From Pomphorhynchus laevis (taxonomy: Eukaryota; Acanthocephala; Palaeacanthocephala; Echinorhynchida; Pomphorhynchidae): DNA of 64,000 bases. A program made the position numbers and the translations under genes. This document shows positions 54,590 through 64,000 of the stretch, piece after piece (within the stretch, counting starts at the first letter, position 1; the number at the start of each line of letters is the position of its first letter). The stretch is from positions 1-64,000 of the forward strand of contig WNNJ02003320.1 of NCBI GenBank assembly GCA_012934845.2, in the 5' to 3' direction. The notes under the pieces were generated by a model, which saw only the letters and a list, made by a program, of their open reading frames with translations, was not told where the DNA came from and did no database searches.

Positions 54590-55668
54590 ACTTAGAACTT
54601 GATTATAGGTCAGCTTCAAAGATGTTTTGGAGGACGATCAGGAACCTTCGTGTTGGAAAGCAGAAAACTCATCAAACTGTATATAACAAGAGAGGATCTA
54701 TGCTGACTGGCATTGATCACTCTTCTTAGCCAAACTGGTAAGCTATTTGCTAGGATTCATGAGTTAAGGATCCGGCCTATTGTTGAGGGACAGTTGCAAC
54801 AGAAACAATGCAGCTTTCGTCCAGGTCGTGGAACTACGGATCATCTCTTTACTCTCTCAACTATCCTTGAACAGTCTTTGGAGTTCGCTCAACCGGTATG
54901 CATGTGTTTTGTAGATTTGGAGAAGGCGTTCGACCGAGTTTCGCGAGTAAGGTTGTGGGAGGTACTAAGGGAGTATGGAGTACCACACTATCTTAGGGTA
55001 GCTATGGCTCCTCTGTACGAACAAAGTATGAGTTGTGTTCGTGTTCTAGGTAGGAAGTCTGAATCATTTCCAGTAGGCGTTGGGCTACGTCAGAATTGTC
55101 CTTTGTCTCCACTTTTGCTCCTTGTTTACATGGACTAAATTTCGAGACAAGCTGCTCTGACGGATGTCGGTCTTCAGTTCGGTTATATCAGGATATCATC
55201 TCTGCTTTTTCTAGATGACGTTGTTTTGTTGACATTTTGTCCCGTGGACTTACAATGCCTACTAGATCAATTTACGATGGAATGCCAAGCGGCAGAAATG
55301 TTGGTTAGTACCTCCAAGACTGTCTGTATGTCCTCGTCTCGGATTCAGTTGCCAATGTCAATCCGGATTGGTGAAAAGGTTCTTCCTGACGTGGACGATT
55401 TCAAGTATCTGGGGGTATTGTTCTCGAGGGACGGCAGGAACATTAAGGAGATTGAGAAGCGGCTTTGTGCAGCTAACGCAGCAATGCGTTCTTTGTACAG
55501 ATCTGTCGTGGTGAAGCGGGAGTTGAGTCTTCGGGCGAGGCTTTCGGTTTACCACGCAATCTTCGTTCCTATCTTATCCTATGTTCATGAGCTTTGAGTT
55601 ATGACTAAAGGATAATATCTCGGATACAGGCGACCGAAATGAGATTCCTTCGCGGTATAGCAGGTATT
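54590..55668 (+). mobile_element. RTE-like LINE RT fragment, internally deleted
   Basis: SASKMFWRTIRNLRVGKQ (54610-54670), then after a gap ELRIRPIVEGQLQQKQCSFR, PGRGTTDHLFTLS, motif A CMCFVDLEKAFDRVSRVRLW, VGLRQNCPLSPLLLLVYMD, motif C region SLLFLDDVVLL, FKYLGVLFSRDGRNIKEIEK and ANAAMRSLYRSVVVKRELSL. This RT style (RPGRGTxDH, VDLEKAFDRV) is that of RTE-type LINEs; clade call is moderate. FLDD replaces the usual FADD. Ends abruptly at the tRNA block boundary. Confidence 0.7.
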
Positions 55669-56535
55669 ACAAATAATAGTTAAAGTTAGTTGAAGTCTTC
55701 TCCAGTGGCATGGTCTTCTTGGTACTATGGTCTTTGTCTTTTTCGCGCAGGATAGCTTTGATACGATGAGCGTTTTTATATACAATTTCACCAACGTTAG
55801 CATGTGTATTTATTGATTATTCAGGATCATTTGAAAACTGACAATGGTAGAGGAACATTGTAGTTTTGTGAATCAACCATTTCTGATGGTTCAATTAAAT
55901 TTTGATGGTACACATTATCTTGTGGCAGGGGGCGAGATGTCTTATAGAACTATTAGTTATTCTTCCACTTCAGAGCTGAACAGTTCCATATTCGTCGTTG
56001 ACTTCGATAAGTTTAACTTCGATGATGCCATCGGAATATTTTGAATAAATTAAGTATTTTATAATCATGGGGTAATTTAAAAAGTTATCTGAATTGATCT
56101 TAATATTAAATATATATATACATTTATATATTTGTACGAAATACGTAAAGTCAGTTTTAATTGATTTAAATTATCTACAAAATCACAGGTATTTTGTAAC
56201 TATAGAGTCCTAATAAAGACGAACTTTTGTAGAAATACGAATTGTTTTAATAATTAGGAATTGATTTGTTTGAAAATGAACATTAAAAAACATACACCTT
56301 TGAAATTAACTGCAATTCTTAAATATTATAAAATCACGTTGTGAAATGTAAATATTTTCGGATAACGTCTTGAGTTAAAAGTATTTTATAATCAATTAAT
56401 TTAAAGATGAATTTCAGTGTAACAAAATTTCTCTTAACTCCGTGTCGGGGAATCGAACCCCGGTCTCCCGCGTGACAGGCGGGGATACTCACCACTATAC
56501 TAACACGGACAACTTAACGACTTGTGTAACTATTA
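55669..56535. repeat. tRNA-Asp block, copy 2 (empty site)
   Basis: Matches 44818-45372 joined to 48771-49094 with the family B insertion site unoccupied (CTAATAAAGACGAACTTTTG near 56210). Both block ends are sharp. Confidence 0.9.
56438..56509 (-). tRNA. tRNA-Asp-GTC: tRNA-Asp (GTC), copy 2
   Basis: Identical in all 72 positions to the copy at 48997-49068, with the same downstream T-run. Both internal promoter boxes intact, so both copies look functional. Confidence 0.97.
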
Positions 56536-58019
56536 ATTACGCCCCACACATGAAGTGTTGAAATATAAAGTCGGCGTATACGAACTTGAATGATCATGTG
56601 AATGACCCTCTCTAGTTTCAAACAACTGATAAATTCACAACTCGCGAATAAATTATAAGACAGTATAGTATGCTTTAAAGAAGAATAAACATATATGCTA
56701 TTTTATGCATATAGATTTTTAAAAAATAAAAATTTGGTAAAATATACAAATATCTTAATGTTTAGCTGCTACCGAATTGATTTAAAGTGTTCACTTGAAA
56801 GAATTACTAACCAGTTTTAGATTTTGTTTAGCCAGTATAATTCGGAACTACAACTGTTTCGTACCACTTCAGATTCAGGAACTCTTTTGACGCAAGCAAT
56901 TTAAATTTCTCTGTAAATTGATGAATGTCCAATATAATACGTATAATAGAACGTATAATATAAGGTATAAACTATTCTGTTATGAACTATATACAAATAT
57001 TGTGAAATTAGAATAATTATGTTCAATATTCACAAACGCTGAATATACCTTGATTATTAAATGGCTAAAATATATAACTTAAATATTTGTAGAATATTAA
57101 AATATATTAAATATATTATTAAATATATAATATATTATACATATATTATATGTATAATATATTATACATATATTACAATATATAATAATATTTAATTCAA
57201 GTATTTAATATTATATAACAAGCATTTATATTTGTTATATTTTTTATATATAACTTAAATGCAGTATATAACTGCATTTAAGTTATTTATAACTGATATT
57301 TATAACAGTTATTTATAACAGTTATTTATTAAGTCATTTCAGTTATTTAAGTTATTTATATATAACTTTATAAATGCAGTATTTGATTGTGATATAGTGA
57401 AATTTAGAGCATAGTACCCTGAAAAATGAGTATCGTTATTTTTTAAGCGTTCACGTACTAAAATTTTATTTAAATATAATCTTAATATCGAAGCTCTTGT
57501 ATAATAAAGTTTACTATGTAGTTGAAACACATAATTGCATAATATATTTAAGGTAGATTCACTCACGATGAAATCCATTGCTGACCAGAATTCACTGTCA
57601 AAGTTCAGTATTTTATAGATACTAAATATATATGATTTGAAAATTAGTCGTTAATGTTTTAGAAATATGTCGATTAATAATAAATATTAAAGGTAATAGG
57701 GATTATACATTTTTAGTAACTTGTATTAACCACATACAGCATAATAGCATATTTCTAATTTAAAGAAATAAAATAAATTAACATTCAATATAGATAACGA
57801 TATTTTACAATCAGTCAAACCGAAAGTAGATGATTAATGCTCAATTATCAAGAGTATGAAGGTATTTATTACATTAATACGAAACAACTTTAAAAAACTA
57901 TATCGCAAAAGCAGATTAGCGATTGTTCGTCATTTAAAAGTAATCAATTTGAAATGTTTTTTCAATCACAGTTTAAAATTCAAAATTCAACATAAATAAC
58001 AACGAATGTTAAATTGAAA
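56536..58019. other. AT-rich interval, no supported gene
   Basis: 57100-57330 is dominated by ATATAT/TATTATACATA and AGTTATTTATAAC palindromic repeats. A minus-strand 79-codon frame (57339-57578) is discussed among rejected items. Confidence 0.5.
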
Positions 58020-58165
58020 ATGAAACCAATCAAATCAGCTAACCGAGTCTACTTATTTTACATTATTTATAATCTAAAAATAATGCTAAATAAAATTTAT
58101 ATAATTAAAAATAATAAATAATTATTGATAATTAATAGTTGTTATAAAAGATTTTATATAAGTTA
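58020..58165 (-). mobile_element. Naiad terminal tail only
   Basis: Reverse complement of AATCAAATCAGCTAACCGAG and the following ATAATGCTAAATAAAATTTA corresponds to the last ~140 bases of Naiad copies (ending ...AGTTAGCTGATTTGATT). No RT sequence. Confidence 0.65.
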
Positions 58166-58189
58166 TTTAAAAAGCGGGAACAAAAATGT

Positions 58190-61085
58190 TATCAGCTTAA
58201 ATACACAATAAATAACACAATATAACTATCTACAAACACAATAACAAGTCAACAGTCGTTTCTTGCGAGCGATATCCCTCAACAAGATAATTACAATAAT
58301 ATACACAATATTCGAAGAAAGATATAATCACAATCACTGGATTTATTTTACAATGAACCAGTCAACAGGCACATGCGCAGTATGTCATTTGCGGTTTCGT
58401 CTAACGACGTCAGGACTGCTGTTTAAACACGGCAAACACCGTAGCTGTGTCAGATCCAGCAGACCACCACTTTTAATTTGCTATGAACATGATACATCAG
58501 TGGCTTACGTGGAAAACGACACTTACCAGTCCCACATCGACTCAATTGGCTCAATCCAGTTGCCATTTACCGATCGTTTAACGCCCGTTTGGAGCGCCAC
58601 TGCCCCGTGATCCTATGTATCCCGCGGGGTTCTCGAGCTTCAGTCGCACAGACACTCGAAACGGCTCTTGGGTATGTGAATACCGACCCCATAGCTGAGT
58701 CAAACTGGGTAGCCCACTTTACTTTGCAAAAGCTTGCCTTAGCATTAACAGCAAGGGATCAAGGGAGGACGACGGTACAAGCCTGACTGCAAAGATCAAG
58801 CAAGCTACAAAATCACTCTCTGTCATCAAACCATCACTGGGAAACGAGCAACATAAACGGAAGACTAGGAATAACAATGTCTCGAGTATCGTGGGAACAT
58901 CGTCAATATCCATCGAGGAGGTGGCGAAGATGATAACAAGGAAGGTCGATAAAGGGGACATCAGAGGGGATATTATAGTTGCATAAAGTGACGAAAAGCT
59001 CGCCCCTTTATCCCACGAAAATGCTCAGATGATGCGCCTTAAACATCCACCGAGGAACACTAATATTCAATCCGGTATATACTTAACAGATCTCCCAGAG
59101 ACGATCATAGCAACTCCGAATGACGTTATCGTAGCAATGCGCTCTTTTCCTAAGGGAACGGCGGGAAGTTTTGACGAACTTCGACCACGTCACCTTCAAG
59201 ACCTAGTCGGCACAGGAACACTTGGAGAGACACAGTACTGGTCAAGCAGTTGACAAATTTTATCAATATCGTCCTCAATGGAAATGTACCAAAATCAGTT
59301 CAGCTGGATTTCTTTGGCGCCACTCTACTGAGTTTCAACAAGAAAGATGGAGGGTTTCGTCCCATCGCAATTGACAATACACTCCCTCGGTTGGTGGCGA
59401 AGACTGCCTCGTTACTGATTCGCAATGCAGCTTCAACATTTCTGAAGCCTTTTCAGATCGGCGTAGGAGTAAAATCAGGTTGTGAAGTGACAGTGCACGC
59501 TACACACTTGTTCCTCTCTGAGGGAATATCGTGGTATCTCGACGACGGCATTATCGGAGGCCGCACGAAAGACACATGCCACGATATCGAACTAATAACC
59601 CAACTCGGCCCTGAATTCGGGATATATCTAAACGAAACGAAATGCGAATTTGTTTCACACCTATCAACCGCGCTTTCAAGGATTCGCACAATTCTCCCAG
59701 GTATAAAGCACGTTGAGCCGGCTGATGCCACTCTACTGGGGGGTAGCTCTATCCAGCTCATAAGCCGCAGATAAGGTACTAGTTGACAAGATATCGCAAT
59801 TGAAATTGATGGGTAGTCATTTAGTTGGACTCAACACACACCTTGCATTTTTCATGCTCCAGAATTTTCTTCTCAGCGCCACAAAACTGAGGTACACACT
59901 CAGATTCACGTCATGCTACAAAAGCAGTGTTCTCCGGGATTATAATGCTGCTCTTAGGGACCAATTTGAGAAAGAACTTAACGTGAAATCTTCATCTAGC
60001 TGGCAACACGCCACCTTGCCGATAACTCACTGGGATCTAGGCATTTCAAGCGTAACACTCACTGCCACACCAGCTTACTTATCGTCTTATTTGACATTGC
60101 TATCGTCGTCCTTGATCTTCTCTCTATAGAACTTCAATACTCATTGCTGTTCGGAACAAAATATTTTCACGACAACCTTAAATATTAGCACTTAATTAGT
60201 AAAAGGCAGAGCTCTGGCTTCCGGCGAGAACAACCAAATGATTGGTTCTATTAAACAAACGCAACAGACGCCGATCATTGCCTATTTTAGAAACCACGCA
60301 AAAAGAATGGAGCACTCCTCTATTCGAGATTAGTGTGCTCGAGCTAGCGGCAAGTGCTACAGATGCAATTATAACACGCTGCCTAATAAGCGTAAACGCA
60401 CTTGCTGCTGAGGCATTTATACAGGCAGTTCTGATGTCCACGACTAGAACTTTGCTCACAGACGAAGTCTTAAGAGTGAAAATTGCCTTACGATTAGAAG
60501 CGCCAATATGCCAACCCCACACGTGCCGTTGCGGTGTAGTCGTTGACAGACTAGGAACGCATGGCTTGAGTTGTTCACGTTCAGCTGGCCGTTTTGCCCG
60601 TCATACAATGCTGAACAGCATAGTTCAAGATGCGCTGAGAAAAGCTTACTTACCGAGCCGCTTTGAACTCCAGATGTAACTCGCTCCGAAGGAAAAAATC
60701 CGGATGGCGGCACGGTGGCCCCGTGGGAACGTGGGGTTCTGCATGCTGAGACGTTACATGTGTGGATCCACTGTCTCAAAGTCATTTATCTATGGCGTGG
60801 TCAGGATCAGGTGCCGTAGCCACACAAGCTGAGGAAAGAAAGAAGAAAAAGTACAATGCCATCACATCCAGTGGCATGGATTTCACACGGATAGGTATTG
60901 AAAATCTCGGCGCCTTGGGTAGAGGAGACACCGTTTTTTGACGAACTCGCTAAGCGTCTCCGTCGTCACTGCGACAAGCCTCGCGCAAAGACGTTTTTCT
61001 CAAGAGGATCAGCCTGGCCGTGCAAACCTGCAACGCAGTTTCTATGCTGGGGACGACGAACAGAGAAACTGATAACTTTTAGCCA
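58190..61085 (+). mobile_element. Family B retroelement with intact zinc-finger start, internally deleted
   Basis: Leader from about 58190, ATG at 58353 (MNQSTGTCAVCHLRFRLTTS, GLLFKHGKHRSCV: C-x2-C-x16-H zinc finger), VILCIPRGSRASVAQTLETA, GTAGSFDELRPRHLQDLVG, FFGATLLSFNKKDGGFRPIA, GVGVKSGCEVTVHATHLFLS, then directly SEGISWYLDDGIIGGRTKDT. Motifs A and B (about 90 residues in the 884-codon relative) are missing at about 59520. Later: CRCGVVVDRLGTHGLSC (zinc knuckle), FARHTMLNSIVQDALRKAY, PDGGTVAPW and a tail YNAITSSGMDFTRIGIENLG. Frames change at 58609, 59250 and others. Confidence 0.78.
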
Positions 61086-61109
61086 ATAACTTTATTTTTA
61101 AAAAAATTA

Positions 61110-62215
61110 AATTTATTTAAAGTTAAAATTTAAAATAGATATTTAAAATACAAATTAATTTTTATGAATTGACTAATAAATAACAGATTTCGTATCAGAA
61201 TAAGGATTAGAGATAATAAGGAGGAACTGCAATGCTATCAGATTTCGGTCTTTATTCCTCGACCCAACATAGTAGAGGGGACAATATTGGATTTTGAAGA
61301 AATCCAATATTGTTACAAATTGTTATAATACTTAAAATTTCATTATTTTATGTATTATATTTTATATTATATGGTATGCATGAATGATCATGCAAAAATA
61401 TGTTTCTAGTAAATTTAAATATGTCATCTTTACGATATAAATTAATAGTAGTTTTAGTTAATGTTAATTTAATGTTCATATCTAGATATACACCTTCTTT
61501 ATCGTTAATATTAGGTTTAGTTAAGAATAAGGCTTTCTGGATAAATGTGTTCACTAATTGAATAAAAAATATTAGAATTAAATACACATATATCATCAAT
61601 GCATCGAAACATATATTTCATATATTTATATTGTTTAGATTTAGTTTTTACACAGTTATGAACAAATTCATATTCTATAAAGCTTAAAAACAAGTCAGCT
61701 ATAATTGGGCTACTATTACTACCCATTGGAACACCTTTTACTTGTCTAAATATAGATGTCCCTACTTTTAAATAATTTTGATTTATCAAAATATTTAAGG
61801 ATTCTATTAATTCAATTTTATCCATATATTTATATTTACTTGATGGTTTAATTTTTGTTAGATAGGCGTTATAATTATTATAACATATATATGTATATCT
61901 TTTCCGAATATAAGATTAATTAATTTTACTAACGCTTCTTTAATATCTACTAAACCTAGATTTGTATAAAGCGTACTAAAATCGTATGTATTTATATTTT
62001 GAAAATTTATTCCTTTTGTCTGTTCTAAAAATTCTTTTGTAGAATTAATACTGAAATAGTGTTTTATACCAGTATTAATTTCGATTACCTTGTAATATTT
62101 TTTAAAGTGTGCTTTAATTACTTTAAGTATTTTATTCATATAAACAGCAAGGGGTTTTAATGTACATTTAAAAGCACTACATATGAACCTAGGTTTTATC
62201 ACACATTTATGCAAT
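61110..62215 (-). mobile_element. Naiad-type PLE, 5'-truncated, minus strand
   Basis: From 62215 down: KPRFICSAFKCTLKPLAVYM, NTYDFSTLYTNLGLVDIKEA (61858-62214), KGVPMGSNSSPIIADLF and FRCIDDICVF (61517-61825; Tyr of YIDD is Cys), RT tail (61348-61599), 3' UTR motif (61205-61280), somewhat diverged. It lies against the 3' end of the family B element at 61085. Confidence 0.8.
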
Positions 62216-62718
62216 TTTATGTAATTTAATTTATTTGTAAATTACGAAATTAACTAGAAATATAAGGAATTCTAAAATTTCTAGTTTTCGAAATAAACTT
62301 ATTTTCTCTAGTATAATATAAACGAGGTCCATTAATAATTTTGAAGATGTAAACTAACGCATTGGTATAGGAACTGTAAAATGAATTGGAAATTGAATGT
62401 ATCTTTCAATTAATTTATATAAATTATTCAATTAATCAAATTATACGTTTACTCTATTATCTAGTACGAGTTAACAAAATTGGAATGATATAGCTACTAT
62501 ATTTTGCAAATTTTATTCTAAAGACGACATCAGTTTCCTAGCGACATAATTTAAAACTGGCATTTGGTTGGCAATATAACAATTATTGATTCTTAATTCC
62601 TACATTTCATTTTTTTTCACAAAAAGATACATTTCAAGATATGCAAAAACAAGTTGTTGACTTTTTAAAAATTTTAACAAGATGTAATGAAAAAAAATCA
62701 AATACAAAAACTACTGAA
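62216..62718. other. No gene recognised
   Basis: AT-rich sequence between the Naiad and the stop of the LIM-containing frame; on the minus strand it would be the 3' UTR of that frame, but no clear polyadenylation signal stands out. Confidence 0.4.
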
Positions 62719-64000
62719 CTACAGCTGCTTGCTGACCTTCATTTCCTCCTCGGCCTGTTTGCGGTTTCTGTCGTGTGGAAGAAGTTTATCGGCGAAGCAA
62801 CCTTTGCAGTATATTTCTCCATCCTGATCTTTATATGTACCCAAAGTCAACGTTGTATTGCAAGTTTTACATCTAAAGCACTTTTCGTGCCATTGCGAAC
62901 TGCACGCACCAATTCTTTCCGCAGCATACACTGTGGTTCCACATCGTAAGCACTTTTCAATTGCTCCACCAAATTTCGGTCCCATTGTTTCTCGTTCATG
63001 CTCAGGAAAATACTCAACATTGTCGATATCGATCTTCGCAGTTGTCGTACGCGGCTGTTCAATGATCATGATCGTTTGGATAGGTTGCTGGGGCATTATT
63101 TGTATGTTAGAAATCGGGCTGGCCTGGATTATTGGCAGTGTATCGGGAATTTGGTGCACTATCTCAGTCATGCATGACACGGGAATTATTTCGTCGTACT
63201 CATTCATTGGGGCATGGTTCTTGTTGTTATCTTTGCAAACCGGTAGTCCCATCACATCACGAGTTCGGCTCGAAGCACAAGAGTCTGGCTCGAAGAGGCG
63301 TTTCCCGGGTTCACATGTTTCCTGGTGTCCACCATCAAATGTCGATATTGGGATCTGGTCAAGTGACGCTAGCATTGCTTTGGCGTTGCCTCTCATTATT
63401 GCAATAGAGATGCGCTGGTATAAATGCGAGATCGTCACGGCGTATCTGACTCCGCTTGTCCGGCTCATGTTATTTGCAACCCGTTTAATGACCCTGTTTC
63501 CCTCTTCATTCCATCCCCCAAACGACTCCACTACAGCGGCTGAGAATATATACCCCGCTGCTTCGACCCTGCTCTTGTACTTCCGGTCTTTAACATTAGC
63601 CGCGTACGATGTAGCGGCGGCGAGCTGTGCGTTAGCAGCTGAGCGACGGTATGCCGTCTGTTGGGGGTGAGTGACTGCAAAGTCGATTGCATGGGGAGGA
63701 TCCCCATAAAATAGGATGTCTGCCGGCCGTTCACGTAGGTCCGGGATAATACCTCGCACTTCCAGAGCTACATCCATCCGGGCTGATTGTGCGGCTGCGA
63801 ATACCACGTCACGAATAGCATTATGCCGCAGTCCTTGGTAACCCCCGTATTGGCATGTTAGCGAGTGTATGCCTTCCTTATCAGCTATGCGCATGCAGCG
63901 GCCGCACCTATAATCCTTTTCGTGTAAAGGAATCCCAAGCCACATGCGGACTAGAATACAGAACTGTGGGGGTGTTAATTCCGTTCCAGATGCCGCATTT
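62719..64000 (-). CDS. Family B zinc knuckle/nuclease in frame with a C-terminal LIM domain (5' part outside window)
   Basis: An uninterrupted minus-strand frame runs from the window edge to TAG/TAA at 62719, at least 426 codons. First part matches the family B protein: LVRMWLGIPLHEKDYRCGRC, ADKEGIHSLTCQYGG, RHNAIRDVVFAAAQ, ERPADILFYG, HAIDFAVTHPQQ, VKDRKYKSRVEAAGY and RISIAIMRGNAKAMLASLD (64000-63350). A low-complexity linker follows (NIQIMPQQPIQTIMIIEQPR). The last ~88 residues (62985-62719) form a complete LIM zinc domain: C-LR-C, 17 residues, H-EK-C-FR-C-KT-C, 17 residues, C-KG-C, flanked by MGPKFGGAIEK and a charged tail. LIM domains bind proteins, often at the cytoskeleton; the nearest style is muscle LIM/CRP. 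Either the element captured a LIM exon or it inserted into a host LIM gene. Confidence 0.82.
   Translation of the reverse strand, partial: NAASGTELTPPQFCILVRMWLGIPLHEKDYRCGRCMRIADKEGIHSLTCQYGGYQGLRHNAIRDVVFAAAQSARMDVALEVRGIIPDLRERPADILFYGDPPHAIDFAVTHPQQTAYRRSAANAQLAAATSYAANVKDRKYKSRVEAAGYIFSAAVVESFGGWNEEGNRVIKRVANNMSRTSGVRYAVTISHLYQRISIAIMRGNAKAMLASLDQIPISTFDGGHQETCEPGKRLFEPDSCASSRTRDVMGLPVCKDNNKNHAPMNEYDEIIPVSCMTEIVHQIPDTLPIIQASPISNIQIMPQQPIQTIMIIEQPRTTTAKIDIDNVEYFPEHERETMGPKFGGAIEKCLRCGTTVYAAERIGACSSQWHEKCFRCKTCNTTLTLGTYKDQDGEIYCKGCFADKLLPHDRNRKQAEEEMKVSKQL
62797..62952 (-). other. LIM zinc-binding domain
   Basis: All eight metal ligands are present in canonical spacing (C2, H-C, C2, C2); VYAAERIGACSSQWHEKCF and DQDGEIYCKGCF are CRP/MLP-like. 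No second LIM domain in the window. Confidence 0.93.

Noticed and set aside
57339-57578. Minus-strand 79-codon frame resembling the end of an insect gustatory receptor (FSGYYALNFTISQS)
   Set aside because: The similarity is a loose impression of a short segment; no TYLVI-type end, no neighbouring exons, and very AT-rich surroundings.

Overview
The window is AT-rich, intron-bearing animal DNA, most likely from an arthropod. I judge this from a split ENPP-type gene, a pol III tRNA-Asp gene, a LIM domain, and the mix of transposons; the species cannot be named. Nearly all of the sequence is transposon-derived, nested and segmentally duplicated. The only host-type genes I can support are a minus-strand ENPP4/5-like phosphodiesterase in three exons with one in-frame stop (13651-16985), two identical tRNA-Asp(GTC) genes (48997-49068 and 56438-56509), and a LIM-domain coding segment at the right edge that lies in the same open frame as a retrotransposon endonuclease.

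Layout. 1-1424 is the right end of a hAT DNA transposon that already carried a CR1/L2-like LINE. 1498-5949 is a block that recurs at 17084-29235. The second copy is interrupted by a complete 6.4-kb copy of the same hAT+LINE composite (17399-23803, 8-bp target duplication GTCTAGAC) and by a short LINE tail (28329-28800). 6640-8190 is a decayed pogo-like transposon. 10025-13100 is a minus-strand Penelope-like element (PLE) of the Naiad type, with its GIY-YIG nuclease upstream of the reverse transcriptase (RT). Then comes the ENPP gene.

30086-33078 holds two head-to-tail copies of a retroelement with a cysteine-rich N-terminus, a YADD-type RT and a C-terminal restriction-like nuclease ('family A' here; more copies at 41445-42290 and 51845-54560). 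33084-40386 is a cluster of Naiad PLEs containing an internal 1.19-kb triplication. 40425-44222 is a patchwork of LINE and canonical PLE remains. 44818-49094 and 55669-56535 are a duplicated tRNA-Asp block; the first copy holds a 3.4-kb insertion of a second RT family ('family B', YLDD-type) with a long open 884-codon frame and a 13-bp target duplication. Further family B copies lie at 58190-61085 and 62719-64000; the latter continues in frame into a LIM domain.

The elements do not form a pathway; what links them is history. Empty and filled sites within the window allow several events to be ordered: LINE into hAT; hAT+LINE moving as a unit; family B into one tRNA-block copy; Naiads into LINEs, into family A, and into an ENPP intron. 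Strongest leads: the RT-LIM continuous frame, the hAT carrying a LINE cargo, a conserved possible pseudoknot in the Naiad 3' ends, two UGA codons at zinc-binding cysteine positions in one family A copy, and a covarying 3' hairpin in the CR1-like LINEs.
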